Shown here in pieces: positions 8,747-19,345 of a stretch of DNA of 64,000 bases. The notes under the pieces were generated by a model. That model was not told where the DNA came from. It worked only from the letters and a program-made list of their open reading frames with translations, and did not search any database. A program made the position numbers and the translations under genes. The stretch covers positions 1,281,723 to 1,345,722 of the forward strand of contig BCJX01000001.1 in the NCBI GenBank assembly GCA_001600415.1, read 5' to 3'. Numbering within the stretch: the stretch's first letter is position 1; every line of letters begins with the position of its first letter. Source of the DNA: Pascua guehoae. Its lineage: Eukaryota; Basidiomycota; Tremellomycetes; Trichosporonales; Trichosporonaceae.

Positions 8747-11032
8747 ATGTCGACAGAGGACAACGTCAAGGCTCTTCTGGGTAAGCTGAGCGCCTCTGGG
8801 GCGTCCACGGACATCGTCACCCCAGAACAAGTACACCTGCTTGCGACAGCGCTGTCGCCATCGTCTTCGCAGGACGCTCAATCGCTTGGCCTCATCTGTC
8901 TGTCCAAGATTGCAGAGCTCGTCGAGCACTCTGGTGGGACCGCCGCCGAGCACGCAAATCAGATCAAGGACATCTTCAACCCGCTGGTCACCTCGGCCTT
9001 AGCTGAGGGCGCGCCCTCCCCAGAATCACTCGTTCCGGCCGTGTCGCTGTTGGCGGCGCTCGGTCCTCTTGCCCCCGCCGGGGTTGCCGCGCTACTCACA
9101 CAACGTCTGGGGGTAGCACCAGATTCTGCAAGCCCCTCGGATGTCGACCCGCTCGCTGTGCTTCTCGAGTTTTCCGAACTTCCTTCGCCGCTCCAGCCAG
9201 CGTTTGCGTCGTTGCTTTCGGGTCTGGCCGGTACCAAGGCGGGACGCGAGGTCGTCCGAACTCGCGCACACGCGTGGCTCTCGGCAGCGGCCGAGAGCAA
9301 GGACGTCGAAGGTGATACTGCGGTTCTCTGTGCTGTCGCTTTGAGCAAGCTCGGCCGTGAAGAACAACAAGCCGGCGAGGCCGATGCGGACAGGCACGCA
9401 CGGGACGCCGAGATCGCAGAGATCGAAGAGAAGCTTGCGGGTACTCTTGCCCGTGCGATCCGGGACTCGTCGAGCACCTCGTCGTCTGGATCGATCCTCC
9501 CCACCCTTGAAGGTCTGTCCGTCCTGTCTACACGCCCTCCGGTTCGCGAGCTCCTCGCGTCAGACAAGCCATTCCTTGAGGCGCTGCTTGCTCTGTCGCC
9601 CGTGCCCCATGCTGTTGGAGGATCTCTCCCTGTTACACCACGGGACAGCATGCCGTTTGATGACGACCTCACTGCACCTGTTGACGCGGCGCTGTGCTAT
9701 GGCATGACGACGATCCTCGTCAACCTGACTTCACGCAAGCCGGTCATGTCCGAGCACGACGCGAACATGGTACGCCTGCGCCGCATGGCACTTGCAGGCA
9801 AGACTATGGCAGACGCAGATGAAGAAGAAGCCGAGACCAACGAGGCCGTTCAACGGCGCGTCGATGCCGTCATCGCCGCGGGTGTTATTCCTGCCCTGCG
9901 CGGCCTTGTGCGTGCAGAATCGCTCCGTGTCAAAGAAGGGCTTGGCCGCTTGTGCCTCAACATTGTCGAGGACAAGAGCCACCGCACCGCATTTGTCCGC
10001 GACGGTGGTTTCCGCGTCCTCTCCCTTGTCGTCCGCGACCTCACCACTCCCAAAGTGGTGGCTACCGGCGCAGCCGATGCTCTCCCAGCATGCCAAGCTC
10101 TCGCAAAGCTCGTCATCTCCACACCACCTCAGCTCCTCTTCCCAGCGCCGTTCCAGACCAACGCGCTCAACGCCCTCTCACCCCTCTATCTACTTCTTGT
10201 GGACACCTCGGCTTCGTTGCTCCAAAAGTTCGAGTCGCTCATGGCGCTCACAAACCTGGCGTCCATCGACGCGTCGTTTGGCGGCCGCATTGTCGAGGCG
10301 AGGATCACGCCCCCGCCGTCCACAGAGTCCAACCTGCGTGGTGTTGGGGCACCCAAGCAAGGTTCGTCTGAGCGCGTCCTCTCGCGCGTCGAGGACCTGC
10401 TGCTCGACGACAATACGCTCGTGCGCCGCGCCGCGACCGAGCTCGTGTGCAATCTCGTCAGCTCTGATGTCGGCTACCAGCACTTTTCGGGCGAGCACAG
10501 CAGCTCGTCTGAGCCGGGTGCGACCCCCAACGCCCGTGCCGCGCAGCACCTTGGCATCCTCTTACTCCTGATGGATGTCGACGATCTCCCCACGCGCCTG
10601 GCCGCGGGCGGTGCTCTCGCGGTGCTCACCGAGTCGCCCGCAGCGTGCAAAGCACTCCTGTCGGGTGCGGGGATTTCCGGCAGCAAGCGCACCGTGTGGG
10701 ACCGTGTCAGTGACGCGTTTGAGCCCGGAGGCACACCGGCCGAGCTTGACGACGACGGAGAACCAATTGAGACAATCTCAAACCTCCCCGCAGACCCCGG
10801 ACTCGCGTACCGTGGCTCGTTCGTCCTCTCCAACCTCCTCACGTACGTCAAGGAGGAGCTCGGCGAGCTGCAGCGCGCCGAAGAGGTCCAAAAGGCCAAG
10901 GACGCAAAGCTCGAGGACAAGATCGAAAAGGCCGTGACAGCCTTCATGCCAAACCACCAGCTCGGGCCGGGTGTCGACGTCAATCTCATCAAGGCGCTGC
11001 TTGACACGCGCAAGAGCATCCAGGATGCATAG
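8747..11032 (+). CDS. SHE4: UNC-45/Cro1/She4-type myosin chaperone
   Basis: Single exon, 761 aa, starting at the ATG at 8747 (MSTEDNVKALLGK); 35 upstream in-frame codons look like leader. The protein is a helical ARM-repeat solenoid. The region around residues 370-425 (ALRGLVRAESLRVKEGLGRL, then a VEDKSHRTAFVRDGG segment) and around 490-570 (FESLMALTNLASIDASFGG and VRRAATELVCNLVSS) matches the conserved central and UCS parts of the UNC-45/Cro1/She4 family. No TPR domain precedes it, as in fungal members. Family knowledge: these proteins bind myosin motor domains and are needed for actin-based endocytosis, polarity or cytokinesis in the cytosol. The length fits fungal homologues (about 700-800 aa). 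It is intronless in an intron-rich neighbourhood. Confidence 0.82.
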   Translation: MSTEDNVKALLGKLSASGASTDIVTPEQVHLLATALSPSSSQDAQSLGLICLSKIAELVEHSGGTAAEHANQIKDIFNPLVTSALAEGAPSPESLVPAVSLLAALGPLAPAGVAALLTQRLGVAPDSASPSDVDPLAVLLEFSELPSPLQPAFASLLSGLAGTKAGREVVRTRAHAWLSAAAESKDVEGDTAVLCAVALSKLGREEQQAGEADADRHARDAEIAEIEEKLAGTLARAIRDSSSTSSSGSILPTLEGLSVLSTRPPVRELLASDKPFLEALLALSPVPHAVGGSLPVTPRDSMPFDDDLTAPVDAALCYGMTTILVNLTSRKPVMSEHDANMVRLRRMALAGKTMADADEEEAETNEAVQRRVDAVIAAGVIPALRGLVRAESLRVKEGLGRLCLNIVEDKSHRTAFVRDGGFRVLSLVVRDLTTPKVVATGAADALPACQALAKLVISTPPQLLFPAPFQTNALNALSPLYLLLVDTSASLLQKFESLMALTNLASIDASFGGRIVEARITPPPSTESNLRGVGAPKQGSSERVLSRVEDLLLDDNTLVRRAATELVCNLVSSDVGYQHFSGEHSSSSEPGATPNARAAQHLGILLLLMDVDDLPTRLAAGGALAVLTESPAACKALLSGAGISGSKRTVWDRVSDAFEPGGTPAELDDDGEPIETISNLPADPGLAYRGSFVLSNLLTYVKEELGELQRAEEVQKAKDAKLEDKIEKAVTAFMPNHQLGPGVDVNLIKALLDTRKSIQDA

Positions 11033-11815
11033 GACAGGTGCAGGTACAGGTTACCATATATCGCATGGTGATGAAGTCATACCGATTGTTGCTGGGTGTT
11101 CCTTGCGTCATGTAGCTTACCCTCGCCCCACATGACTTTACTTGGCCGTCGACACCGCGATCCCTGGCTGTAGAACTGTTGGGCTGGACCCGTATTTTCC
11201 GGGACAGAGTGATATCCTATGGGCAGATTGGGATATCGATTGGCTCCAGATTGCCAAGCGCCTGGCCGAGGTCCCTGCTGCAATCCGGCTCGCGAGCGTC
11301 TCGTATTCCTTGAGCTCATGCCAACCCAGATGATGACAAGAAGCATCTCGATCTTCTGCCGGTCCATCTTGGCATGTTGTCCACTGGGTCATAAACACGT
11401 GCCGTCTTGGCCACAAGACCAATACGGCTAGCCGTTCACCCTCTCACTGTTGCTCCCCTATGGCAGCAACGTTTCTCTGTCAGTCCACCACTCAGACGCG
11501 CTATCAGTCTTTAGACGCGCACTCGTGGCCGGCTACGGGTGCTGGGACTCTGCGGATGGTGAGGAGCCGTGGAATGATGAGTAATAAGAGTATCGCAGCG
11601 GCTGGACTTGTCGTAGTCTGTACGTCTGTCGCTTGGCAGCGTGTGGCATGAGTGGCAGTCACGATTCTAGTTAGCATGTCAGAATGCCGGCGAGGTGCGT
11701 GCGTACACAGTGTGCATAATGTCGGTGAGTCTACACAAGCCCTCAAAACTCCACTCCAGTCATCTATAAGAATGCTCACTAGAACATGACACCCATATCT
11801 CTATGTAGACGCCGT
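11033..11815. other. Convergent intergenic region
   Basis: About 780 bp between the stops of the She4-like gene and the rhodanese. I see no coding potential beyond short chance frames. It presumably carries the two 3' UTRs and terminators. Confidence 0.6.
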
Positions 11816-12839
11816 CTACTGGGGGTGGGCGTGGGCCTCTGCCTCCTTCTCAGACCACTCGACCCACGAGCCGAGGTAGTTGCGCGTGTTGGGGTAGCCA
11901 AGCTTGTTGGCCAACTCGCAGGCCATTGCCGAGCGACGACCGGTGCGGCAGAAAAAGACAATGTTCTGGCTTTGAAGGGGCTTGGGGAAGGCGAATTCCT
12001 GGGTGGGGTCAGCACACTGGACGTGTGCATACGATGGATATGCTTGGTGGATATCCGATAAGCGGCGACAGTGGTCCGAATACCAGCCAGGGTCGTGGCC
12101 AGAGATGGGGAGTGGCCAGCGCGAGCGCCTACTGTCGAAACAGCCCGAGATGGCCCGCGACGACTGGCAATGTATTCATTCCATCGCAAGCCCCGGCCCG
12201 CGAGGGTCACGCGGCGCGAGCAGTGCACGGAAGAGCACTGTCGTCGCACGGGGTAGATTACGATCTTTTTCCGATTCCGACTCGCGCCTCCACTCGTCAT
12301 CGTAATGGCTGACTCACGCGCTGAAACTCTCCAGGGTTGAAGTTCTCGCTCAGCGCCTCCTCGAGGCGGGGGAGGGGGAGGTTGACCGACGAAGGGATGG
12401 TGCCGAGCACGACCTCGTCGTCGTCGCGGACGTCGACAACAAGAATCTTCTGCATGATGTGAGCTGGGGTAAACAGGCAGGGCTGGCTGCAAAATCGCGA
12501 ATCGCCAGCGGAGGCGCAATCGCGACCAAAAAAAGGAAAAGCACAATGGACGCGGTGACTCACGTCGCTTGGCTGCTGGGTAATCTTCTTGAGCTCGTTG
12601 TGGGTGATGATGGGGTCCTGGGCCCACGCGTCGCGCTGCACCCGGAGTAGTGCCGCCGCGGTGGCCGAGAATGCGCGCGAGGGGACGACAGATGGGCGGA
12701 GTGAGGACTGGGTGGGGAGAGCGGTACGGGCAAGCGCAGAGGCGGGGGCGCGGCGCGCGAGCACCGACATGGAGCGAGTGCAGCCGCAGTCGCCAGCGGC
12801 GCGGCGGAGGACGGTGCGGGCGGAACGAAGGGCGGACAT
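11816..12839 (-). CDS. Mitochondrial rhodanese-domain sulfurtransferase
   Basis: Exons 12839-12564, 12449-12318 and 11998-11816, giving 196 aa. The first roughly 60 residues are Arg/Ala/Ser-rich without acidic residues (MSALRSARTVLRRAAGD), typical of a mitochondrial presequence. The rhodanese domain follows: ILVVDVRDDDEVVLGTIPSS for the first strands and helix, then the active-site loop FFCRTGRRSAMACELANKLG with the catalytic Cys, ending YLGSWVEWSEKE. Family knowledge: single-domain rhodaneses transfer sulfane sulfur (thiosulfate to cyanide in vitro); the yeast mitochondrial relatives are RDL1/RDL2. The CRTGRR loop has the six-residue length of sulfurtransferases rather than the longer loop of Cdc25-like phosphatases. 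It shares a divergent promoter with mL44. Confidence 0.85.
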
Positions 12840-13590
12840 TGTTTTTGAGATGGAAAAAAGAGTAGATGGAAAGAGTTCGGGGGTGGGAGATGTTTGCCAA
12901 GAGGAGGTGTTCTCAGACGAGCTGACGCAGCCAATATATAAGAGGAATGGGTTCTGCAGCAGTGGAAACGTTGAACAAGGGCACGTTATCGGACACCGAT
13001 GCGGCAACAGACGCCAGGCTCTCTCTCTCTCCCCCTCTCTGTCTCTGTCCTCTGGTAGCTCTGCTCTGCATGCAAAACAGGAGGGTTGGAAACACCCGTG
13101 TCATATGGTATTCCGGAGCAGCAAAGCACGCACGTCATTATTCATCTTGCCAAAACTCCACACTACGAAAACAAGAGTCCACAAACCCGAAATCTCGCCA
13201 TCGGAATATGTTACGTAAATACAGTACAACATCTCTCATTCCGATCGGAGGTATTACCACGTGAAAGCCATACATCTGGCGTCAGGCACATGACGGAACC
13301 AAATCCACGTGGGTGGATTTTGACGAGGTCCCATCCGTTCGAGATTTGCGAAAAAGCCGTTTCCATCCATGGGTTGTGGGCGAGCAACAGCAACAGCAGA
13401 GTAATAAGTCGTCTCTCGTGGTCGTCTGCCTCGTCGAGCTCCATCCATCGTCAACACTGCCCGCGGGCACACCACCTCTCTCAAAACTCGTGCAGCAAGA
13501 GCACGCCGCGCCCGCCTTCTACTCGCTTCCCCGGCTGCTCGAGCCTCGCTTTATCCCCCGCATTCTGTCACCCACTCGGAACTCGTCGCC
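12840..13590. other. Divergent promoter region, rhodanese/mL44
   Basis: About 750 bp between two divergent nuclear genes for mitochondrial proteins. It contains a CTCTCTCTC pyrimidine tract near 13020-13045. No additional gene is supported. Shared regulation is possible but not demonstrated. Confidence 0.55.
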
Positions 13591-15214
13591 ATGAACGCCC
13601 TCACACCACGCTCCGTACTGTCGTGCGCGTTCCAGCGCCGGCTCGCCAGGACTGCCGTGCACGCCCGGCGGCGTGTTGTCCTCCCCTCTGCTTCTGCGTC
13701 GGCCGCGACTGTTTCTGCGCGCTTGCTGAGCACGTCGGCCTCGGTCGCCAAGCAGCACAAGCTGCCTCCTCAGGCCGACCCTTACACGCCCGCGGCCCTC
13801 TCGGCCTTCCTCTCCCGCCTGACACTGCCTGCGTCGGCGGAGCTGCACCCCACATTGATGGCGTGTCTCACGCACCCGTCCTTTGTCGCTGGAGAAGGAG
13901 CCGCCGCTGCCGAGACGGCGTCTACAGAAGCGAGCAAAACCACCGAAGGTGCAGAGGGTGAGGCCAAGGCCAAGACGACCCCCGCGCAGCCCGAGACAAA
14001 CGAGCTCCTCTCTTCCTTGGGTAACTCGCTTCTTGGCCTCTTTGCCTCGGAGACCCTGGCGGCCCGCTTCCCCCAGCTGCCCGCGACCGCCCTCCAGTCG
14101 GCGGTGACGGCATATGTCGGCCCCGCGTCGTGCGTGTCGGTCGGCCGCGAGCTGGGTCTCGGCGTCCAGGGAGACTCTGGTCGCCTGTCTGGCCGCGCCA
14201 ACCCGGTTCTCATGATGCCCATCCGCTGGAAGCGTTCCACAAGGGAGCGCAAGCCCATCGAGACCCCCGTCGCCCCAGGGTTCCGCGAGCGCTGCGAGCG
14301 TGTGGCCGAGGAGCGTGTCCGGCGCAAGGAGACCTGGGAGGAGGGTGTGGCTAGTGTTGTCCGCGCGTTTGTGGGACTCATCTACCAGGAGAAGGTGAGT
14401 TGTTGCGTTGCTGTTGGGTGGCGGGCTAGGACGGGCCAATCGTTTAGCATGCTTGGGACGGCCATGTCCAAACCGCGAGAGCACTTGGAGCCTCGCTCTG
14501 TCGTCTACGGGCATCGAGACAGATCCAGTGGAGAGTGCCTTGCGATGGATCCTATTCTCAAGACGATGTTGGATACTGGGTCAAGCCATCAGCCTGAGCC
14601 TCATCCTCCCTTTCCCGTCCTGCATTGCTAACATCCAGGGAATGCACGCCGCGCGCGAGTTTGTCCAGGCCCACTTCATGTCGCGTCACGTTGACATGGC
14701 CGCCATGTTCAACTTCCGCAATCCAAAGTACCTCCTCTCCAACGTCGTGTCCAAGCACCTCGCAGACGCAGGCGCGCCCAACTCCTCGCTGCTTGGACGC
14801 ATTGAGAGCCGGTGAGTGTCGAGCATTCTCGGGTTGTGTAACCCGCCGCAGCTTTGACCGCCTGCCCAGTTACGAGTTACTAACACCCTCAGTGTCCTCG
14901 CATCCTCGGGAGCCAACACGCAGGCACCGCTGTTCAACATTGGCCTCTTCCTTGCCAACGGCCTCAAGCTCGCCGAGGGCCACGGCTCGTCGTACGCCAT
15001 GGCTGAGCACCGTGCGGCGACGAATGCGCTCCTCTCGCTCTTCCTCGTGCGCGAGACCGAAACGGTGCTGCCAACAAGCCTTCACGTCCAGCAGCCCGTC
15101 AGTCGTGGTGCGCGGGGGCTCGAGGCGGACGGCAGCAGCGAAAAGACGTTCGAGCCTCTCCCGGCTGGGCGCGAGTCGCTGGTGGGCCTGTCGAGGCGGG
15201 TCATGAGGCAGTAG
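13591..15214 (+). CDS. MRPL3: Mitochondrial large ribosomal subunit protein mL44 (MrpL3)
   Basis: Exons 13591-14394, 14639-14811 and 14893-15214, 432 aa with consistent phases. The N-terminus is an Arg/Ala/Ser-rich mitochondrial presequence. Residues about 65-300 form an RNase III-like fold: LHPTLMACLTHPSF at the start, then LGNSLLGLFASE in place of the catalytic signature, then GMHAAREFVQAHF after the first intron. Residues about 325-385 (PLFNIGLFLANGLKLAEG, then AEHRAATNALLSLFL) form a double-stranded-RNA-binding-like domain. This order is the hallmark of mL44, which binds rRNA and is catalytically dead. An Ala/Glu/Thr/Lys-rich insert of about 40 residues sits at about 98-135. It is divergent from the rhodanese gene. 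Confidence 0.88.
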
Positions 15215-15527
15215 TGGATAGACGACAACCTCTCAGACAACATGCACATCATTCTTAGCACACGATTATAATAGTTTTCGGACGCATGACGCGTTGGACG
15301 CTCTCGCAACGACGTCAAGAAGTCTGAAGTTCGTTTGCCAAGGTTTTGGCTGGTTGATCGGCTAGCTCGGCTGGAGATATTTGAGTGACGCAGGGTGACT
15401 GACATATTTGCTCCCGCCGAGCGGCAAAATACATAGAATTTCCAGAACGATGTCGATGAAGTTGGGCGCGCAGAATCAAGAATTCAACAACAATCTACCC
15501 CCCACCCAACCCAACCCCACTCACACC
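15215..15527. other. Short intergenic region
   Basis: 313 bp between the mL44 stop and the MAK11 start, same strand. It must hold the mL44 3' UTR and the MAK11 promoter. A pyrimidine/CAA-rich leader precedes the MAK11 ATG. Nothing else is seen. Confidence 0.6.
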
Positions 15528-17722
15528 ATGGCCAAGCAAACCAGGAGCAGGCCCGGACAGAACAAGCGCGCCGCGGCGCGCGCGGCAGCGGCGGCGCCAT
15601 ACGACAAGTCCAAGCCACGCGCAAAGCCGGCCAAGCCAACGGTGCAGGTGACGTACGAGGGAGCTCCGAAGACGTCAAAGCCCAAGCCCAAAGTCGTGGC
15701 CAAGGCGGCCGAGATCCGCGCACGCGACGAGGCCAAGAAGGAGGAGAAGCGCGAGCGGCGCAAGGAGAAGAAGCGCGAGGCCAAGGCCGAGGGCAAGGGC
15801 AAAGGTAAGGCGGTTGCCGAGGAGAGTGACGACGAAGAGGAGGACGAGGACGAGGACGAGGACGACATCGAGGTCGAGGCCGACGCCGAGGTCGAGGTCG
15901 CGACTCGGGCGCCCGCAGTGGACGCGTCGGCGCCAACATTCAAGATTGTCGCGGGCACATATGAAAAGCTCCTGTACGGTCTCGAAGGACGGTACGCACC
16001 CGGAGCAACAAAGCCGACACTCGAACCCATCTTCATCTTCCCCGCGCACCTGGCGGCCGTCAAGGCTGCGGCGGCGAGCCCCGGTGGCAAGTGGCTTGCA
16101 ACGGGTAGCGAGGACGAGTTTGTCAAGGTCTGGGACTTGAGGAGGCGTAAGGAGGTCGGCAGCCTGAGCCAGCATACTGGTGAGTGTTGACTTGAGATGG
16201 GTTCTTGCTAGAGAGGCAAGTGTGATGGGGTGTCGTGCGAGGGCGCTTGGCGTGCGATGGTCACCAGGGGTGATTTTTACGAGGATATGAGAGACCAGCG
16301 CTGGACAGGCCGAAGCAGGATGGCCTGTAGTGCTTCATGGCATCGCTCGATTCTGCACAAGACGTCCGCACACCAATTCCATCTCTCTTGCTAGCCACAG
16401 CACACCCTACTGCACCAGCTAACGCCAGGCTCAATCACATCCCTCACGTTCCCCACGCCCTCACACCTCCTCACGACCTCGGACGACGCCACGCTCTCGC
16501 TGTTCCGCACGTCGGACTGGGCGCTGCTCAAGTCGCTCAAGGGCCACTCGGGCCGCGTCAACAACGTCGACGTGCACCCCACCGGCCGCGTCGCGCTCAG
16601 TGTCGGCAAGGACAAGACGCTCAAGATGTGGGACCTGATGCGCGGCCGTGGTGCGGCGTCGTTGGCCCTCGGGTCCGAGGCCGAGCTCGTCAAGTTTTCG
16701 CCCAGGGGCACGCACTTTGCCGTCTTGTATCCCAAGAAGGTGGAGATTTATTCTCTTGTAAGTGTGAATGGGGGGAGGATGGAAGAAACGGAGCGTGGGC
16801 ACCGGGTCGACATCGTCTGGTATCGTCCCATTCTTTACTTCAGAGCCACAGCAGTGGAGGGAGTGTTGGGGAATCAGTGGGACTTTCCAGACAGAGACGA
16901 TCGCCGTTGTCTACCAGGCAAGAAGGGAGACTGCACGCGTTCCAGTTCAGCTTGCTCACGCCCCAGACGCTCAAGCTCCTGCACACGCTCGAGACAAAGT
17001 TCCGCTTCAACGCGCTGGTCTTTGCCGACCTCCCACACCCCGAGGACGACGACGAGGATGCCACCGAGGTGCTCTGCATCGGCACCGAAAAGGGCGTGGT
17101 CGAGGTCTACCGGGTGTCGCTGGGCGAGGACGAGGAGGTCGAGGAGGAGAAGGACGACGAGGACGACGAGGACGAGGACTCTGACGAGGCAATGGACGCC
17201 GAGACGTCCAAGTCGTCGGCCGTGGTGCAGCGCATCGCCACACTGTCGGGCCACACAAACCGGATCAAGTCCATCTCGACGCTGCGCTTTGCGGCGCCGC
17301 ACGGCCCCACCGTCCTGCTCGCGACGGTATCGAGCGACGGCCTGATCAACCTGTACGACCTGGCCGACGTCGACGTGCCCGACTCGGACGAGGACGAGGC
17401 CGAAGTGGACGCCCAAGTGGAGGAAATTGAGCCTGTCGCGAGCTACGACACAAAGGCCAGCCGCCTCATTTGCGTCACGCTCGCGGACGGACCCGTACCG
17501 CGTGCGTCCAAGCCCGTGGCCGGTGGCAAGGCCAAGGAGGAGACGGGCCGGCGCACAAAGTTTGCCGTTCCCGATGAAGAGGATGAGGACGACGACGATG
17601 AGGACGAGGACGGAGACATGTACGACAACTCGGACGACGAGGAAGAGGACGGCATGGAGGTCGAGTTTGAGGATGAGGAGGAGGAAGAGGAGGAGGACGA
17701 GGGCGAGTTTGAGGATGAGTAG
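15528..17722 (+). CDS. MAK11: WD40 ribosome-biogenesis factor MAK11/PAK1IP1
   Basis: Exons 15528-16179, 16429-16757 and 16946-17722, 585 aa. The first 130 residues are Lys/Arg/Ala-rich, then a Glu/Asp run. The core begins FKIVAGTYEKLLYGLEG, a Mak11/PAK1IP1 signature, followed by WD40 blades (WLATGSEDEFVKVWDLRRRK, LTTSDDATLSLFR, VDVHPTGRVALSVGKDKTLK). Family knowledge: Mak11 is a nucleolar factor needed for 60S subunit assembly, and PAK1IP1 is its animal relative. The C-terminal 150 residues are unusually acidic and end in EEDEGEFEDE. The second intron (16758-16945) was placed by phase: only the acceptor at 16945 restores the frame of FSLLTPQTLKLLHTLE. An additional acceptor at 16890 gives the wrong frame. 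The yeast protein is shorter, and the extra length here is mostly acidic tail. Confidence 0.85.
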
Positions 17723-19345
17723 ATGGACAGCCGCGCGTAGATACTCCATGCATTTGACTTGTTGCTTACTGTACACAGTACTGTGCGCTGGGACGCGTGC
17801 GGTCGAGCATGTGCTGCTGAACTGAACTCACTTGCTGCTGAATCGCCCCTTGCGGCGGGTACATCGCCGGCCGCGGAAACTCAGGTAGCTGTGTTCGACT
17901 TTGACCGCGCTGGACGCATTGGCCTGCTGCCGAGGTTGCGGGGCTGGGCTGCTAACGCTACCTGCTATCTGCCAGCTGCTTGCGTCGGCCGGCATATCTT
18001 TGGAACAGACACCCAACCTCGACTCACATACTTGCAGTACAAACAATCAAAACGCATCCCGATGCACCGCATGCGGCCACATTTCCTCCCAATACCATCC
18101 ATACCAAGGACAGACGCTTTCGGCTGACCTCCTTGACCTCCTTGACCTGCAGACTCACACGGACCAGCCGCCAGCGTGTCCGCTCGCGTCCAGAGTACTG
18201 TACATACTAGTGCATTATCCGATTGCGTCCACCAGACAAGTACGACCATCCATGCTCTGTTCTCCATTATCCTCCACAACAGCGGGTATCAACGGCGACC
18301 TGACTCGTGTCCCCACGGTCTGAGGCACGGGGCTGGATCCAACAGACGCGCTGGACGAGACGAGGCACGGCCCCATCACCCTCATATCTCATGCGACTGA
18401 CGATCAGCTCGGGGCCCGCCTTGCTTTGGGGCGGATGTAAACGGGGACAATGGCGCCAAGGTTGGGTATGGTTGGGAACACACACGCATGGGGAACAGAG
18501 TCGACTGCGCTGTAATACCATAAAGCCCGAAGGGATCCTAGTGCTCGAGAAGCCCTGGGGTTCGCTTGAACATTTCTGGAAGCTGGGGGCGGTCACTGAT
18601 ACGCTTGAACTGGACTCCTGCTCTGTGCGCAAGGGATGCGAGAGCGTTGGGGTGCGGCATTGAGGCAGCGGGCGGCTCAACTGGGGTACATATCATAAAG
18701 GATATGTAAACATTGGGAAAAGAAGGAACGAGTCCGGAGGATGAGGATTGAAGAGGACCACATCTGGCATGGTTTATTCCACTCTGACACGGGCAAGTCT
18801 TGCGCGGGCCGGTTTCTGCCTTTGTACCCCGGTGCTGCGGGCAGTGTGCACAGAGAGAAGTGTGGCGCGGTCCTCGGAGTTGGCCACATGTGTAGGAATC
18901 AAGCGCGTGGGTTCATTTGTCTCGATACCAAACTCACCACCGACAAGGAAGACTGGCGCCCCAGTCCTCTCATTGAGGTACATGAGGGCAGTGTTGTTCA
19001 AGGTGTTGGGTCGGCGGGTGACGTTGCCGCCATATCGCGCCAGTACACGGACGATCAGTCCCCAGTTCCCAGCCACTCGCCCATGGTCGGCAAACAAGAA
19101 TTAAATCACATACTGGGCTCTATCAGATCCTTCTATCAAGATATCTGTAACTGGGGTTTATCGCCTACACGACATGCGCGCGCCACTCATCTACCGTGCC
19201 TCGTTCAACGTTGGTCGTGTCCTTGTACCTGTACCAGAGTGGAGACTTGTGGCGTAACCTTGCGGTACGCAGTGCCCAGCCCTCACGAGCCCTTATTACA
19301 ACAAGCGGACTCTGTCGCACCACCTTCCCGCGCTCGCTCGAGCAC
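17723..19345. other. Long convergent intergenic region
   Basis: 1.6 kb between the convergent MAK11 and aminotransferase stops. Short frames on both strands have no family signature and no plausible splice chain. No repeats above 30 bp were noticed by eye. A non-coding RNA cannot be excluded. Confidence 0.5.

Noticed and set aside
11779..12900. A 373-codon open frame running through all rhodanese introns
   Set aside because: It reads the exons in the wrong frame. The three-exon model recreates the rhodanese active-site loop and mitochondrial presequence.
16874..17776. A 300-codon − strand frame in MAK11 exon 3
   Set aside because: It is the Leu/Val-rich antisense of an acidic GAG/GAC-rich tail, a typical artefact.
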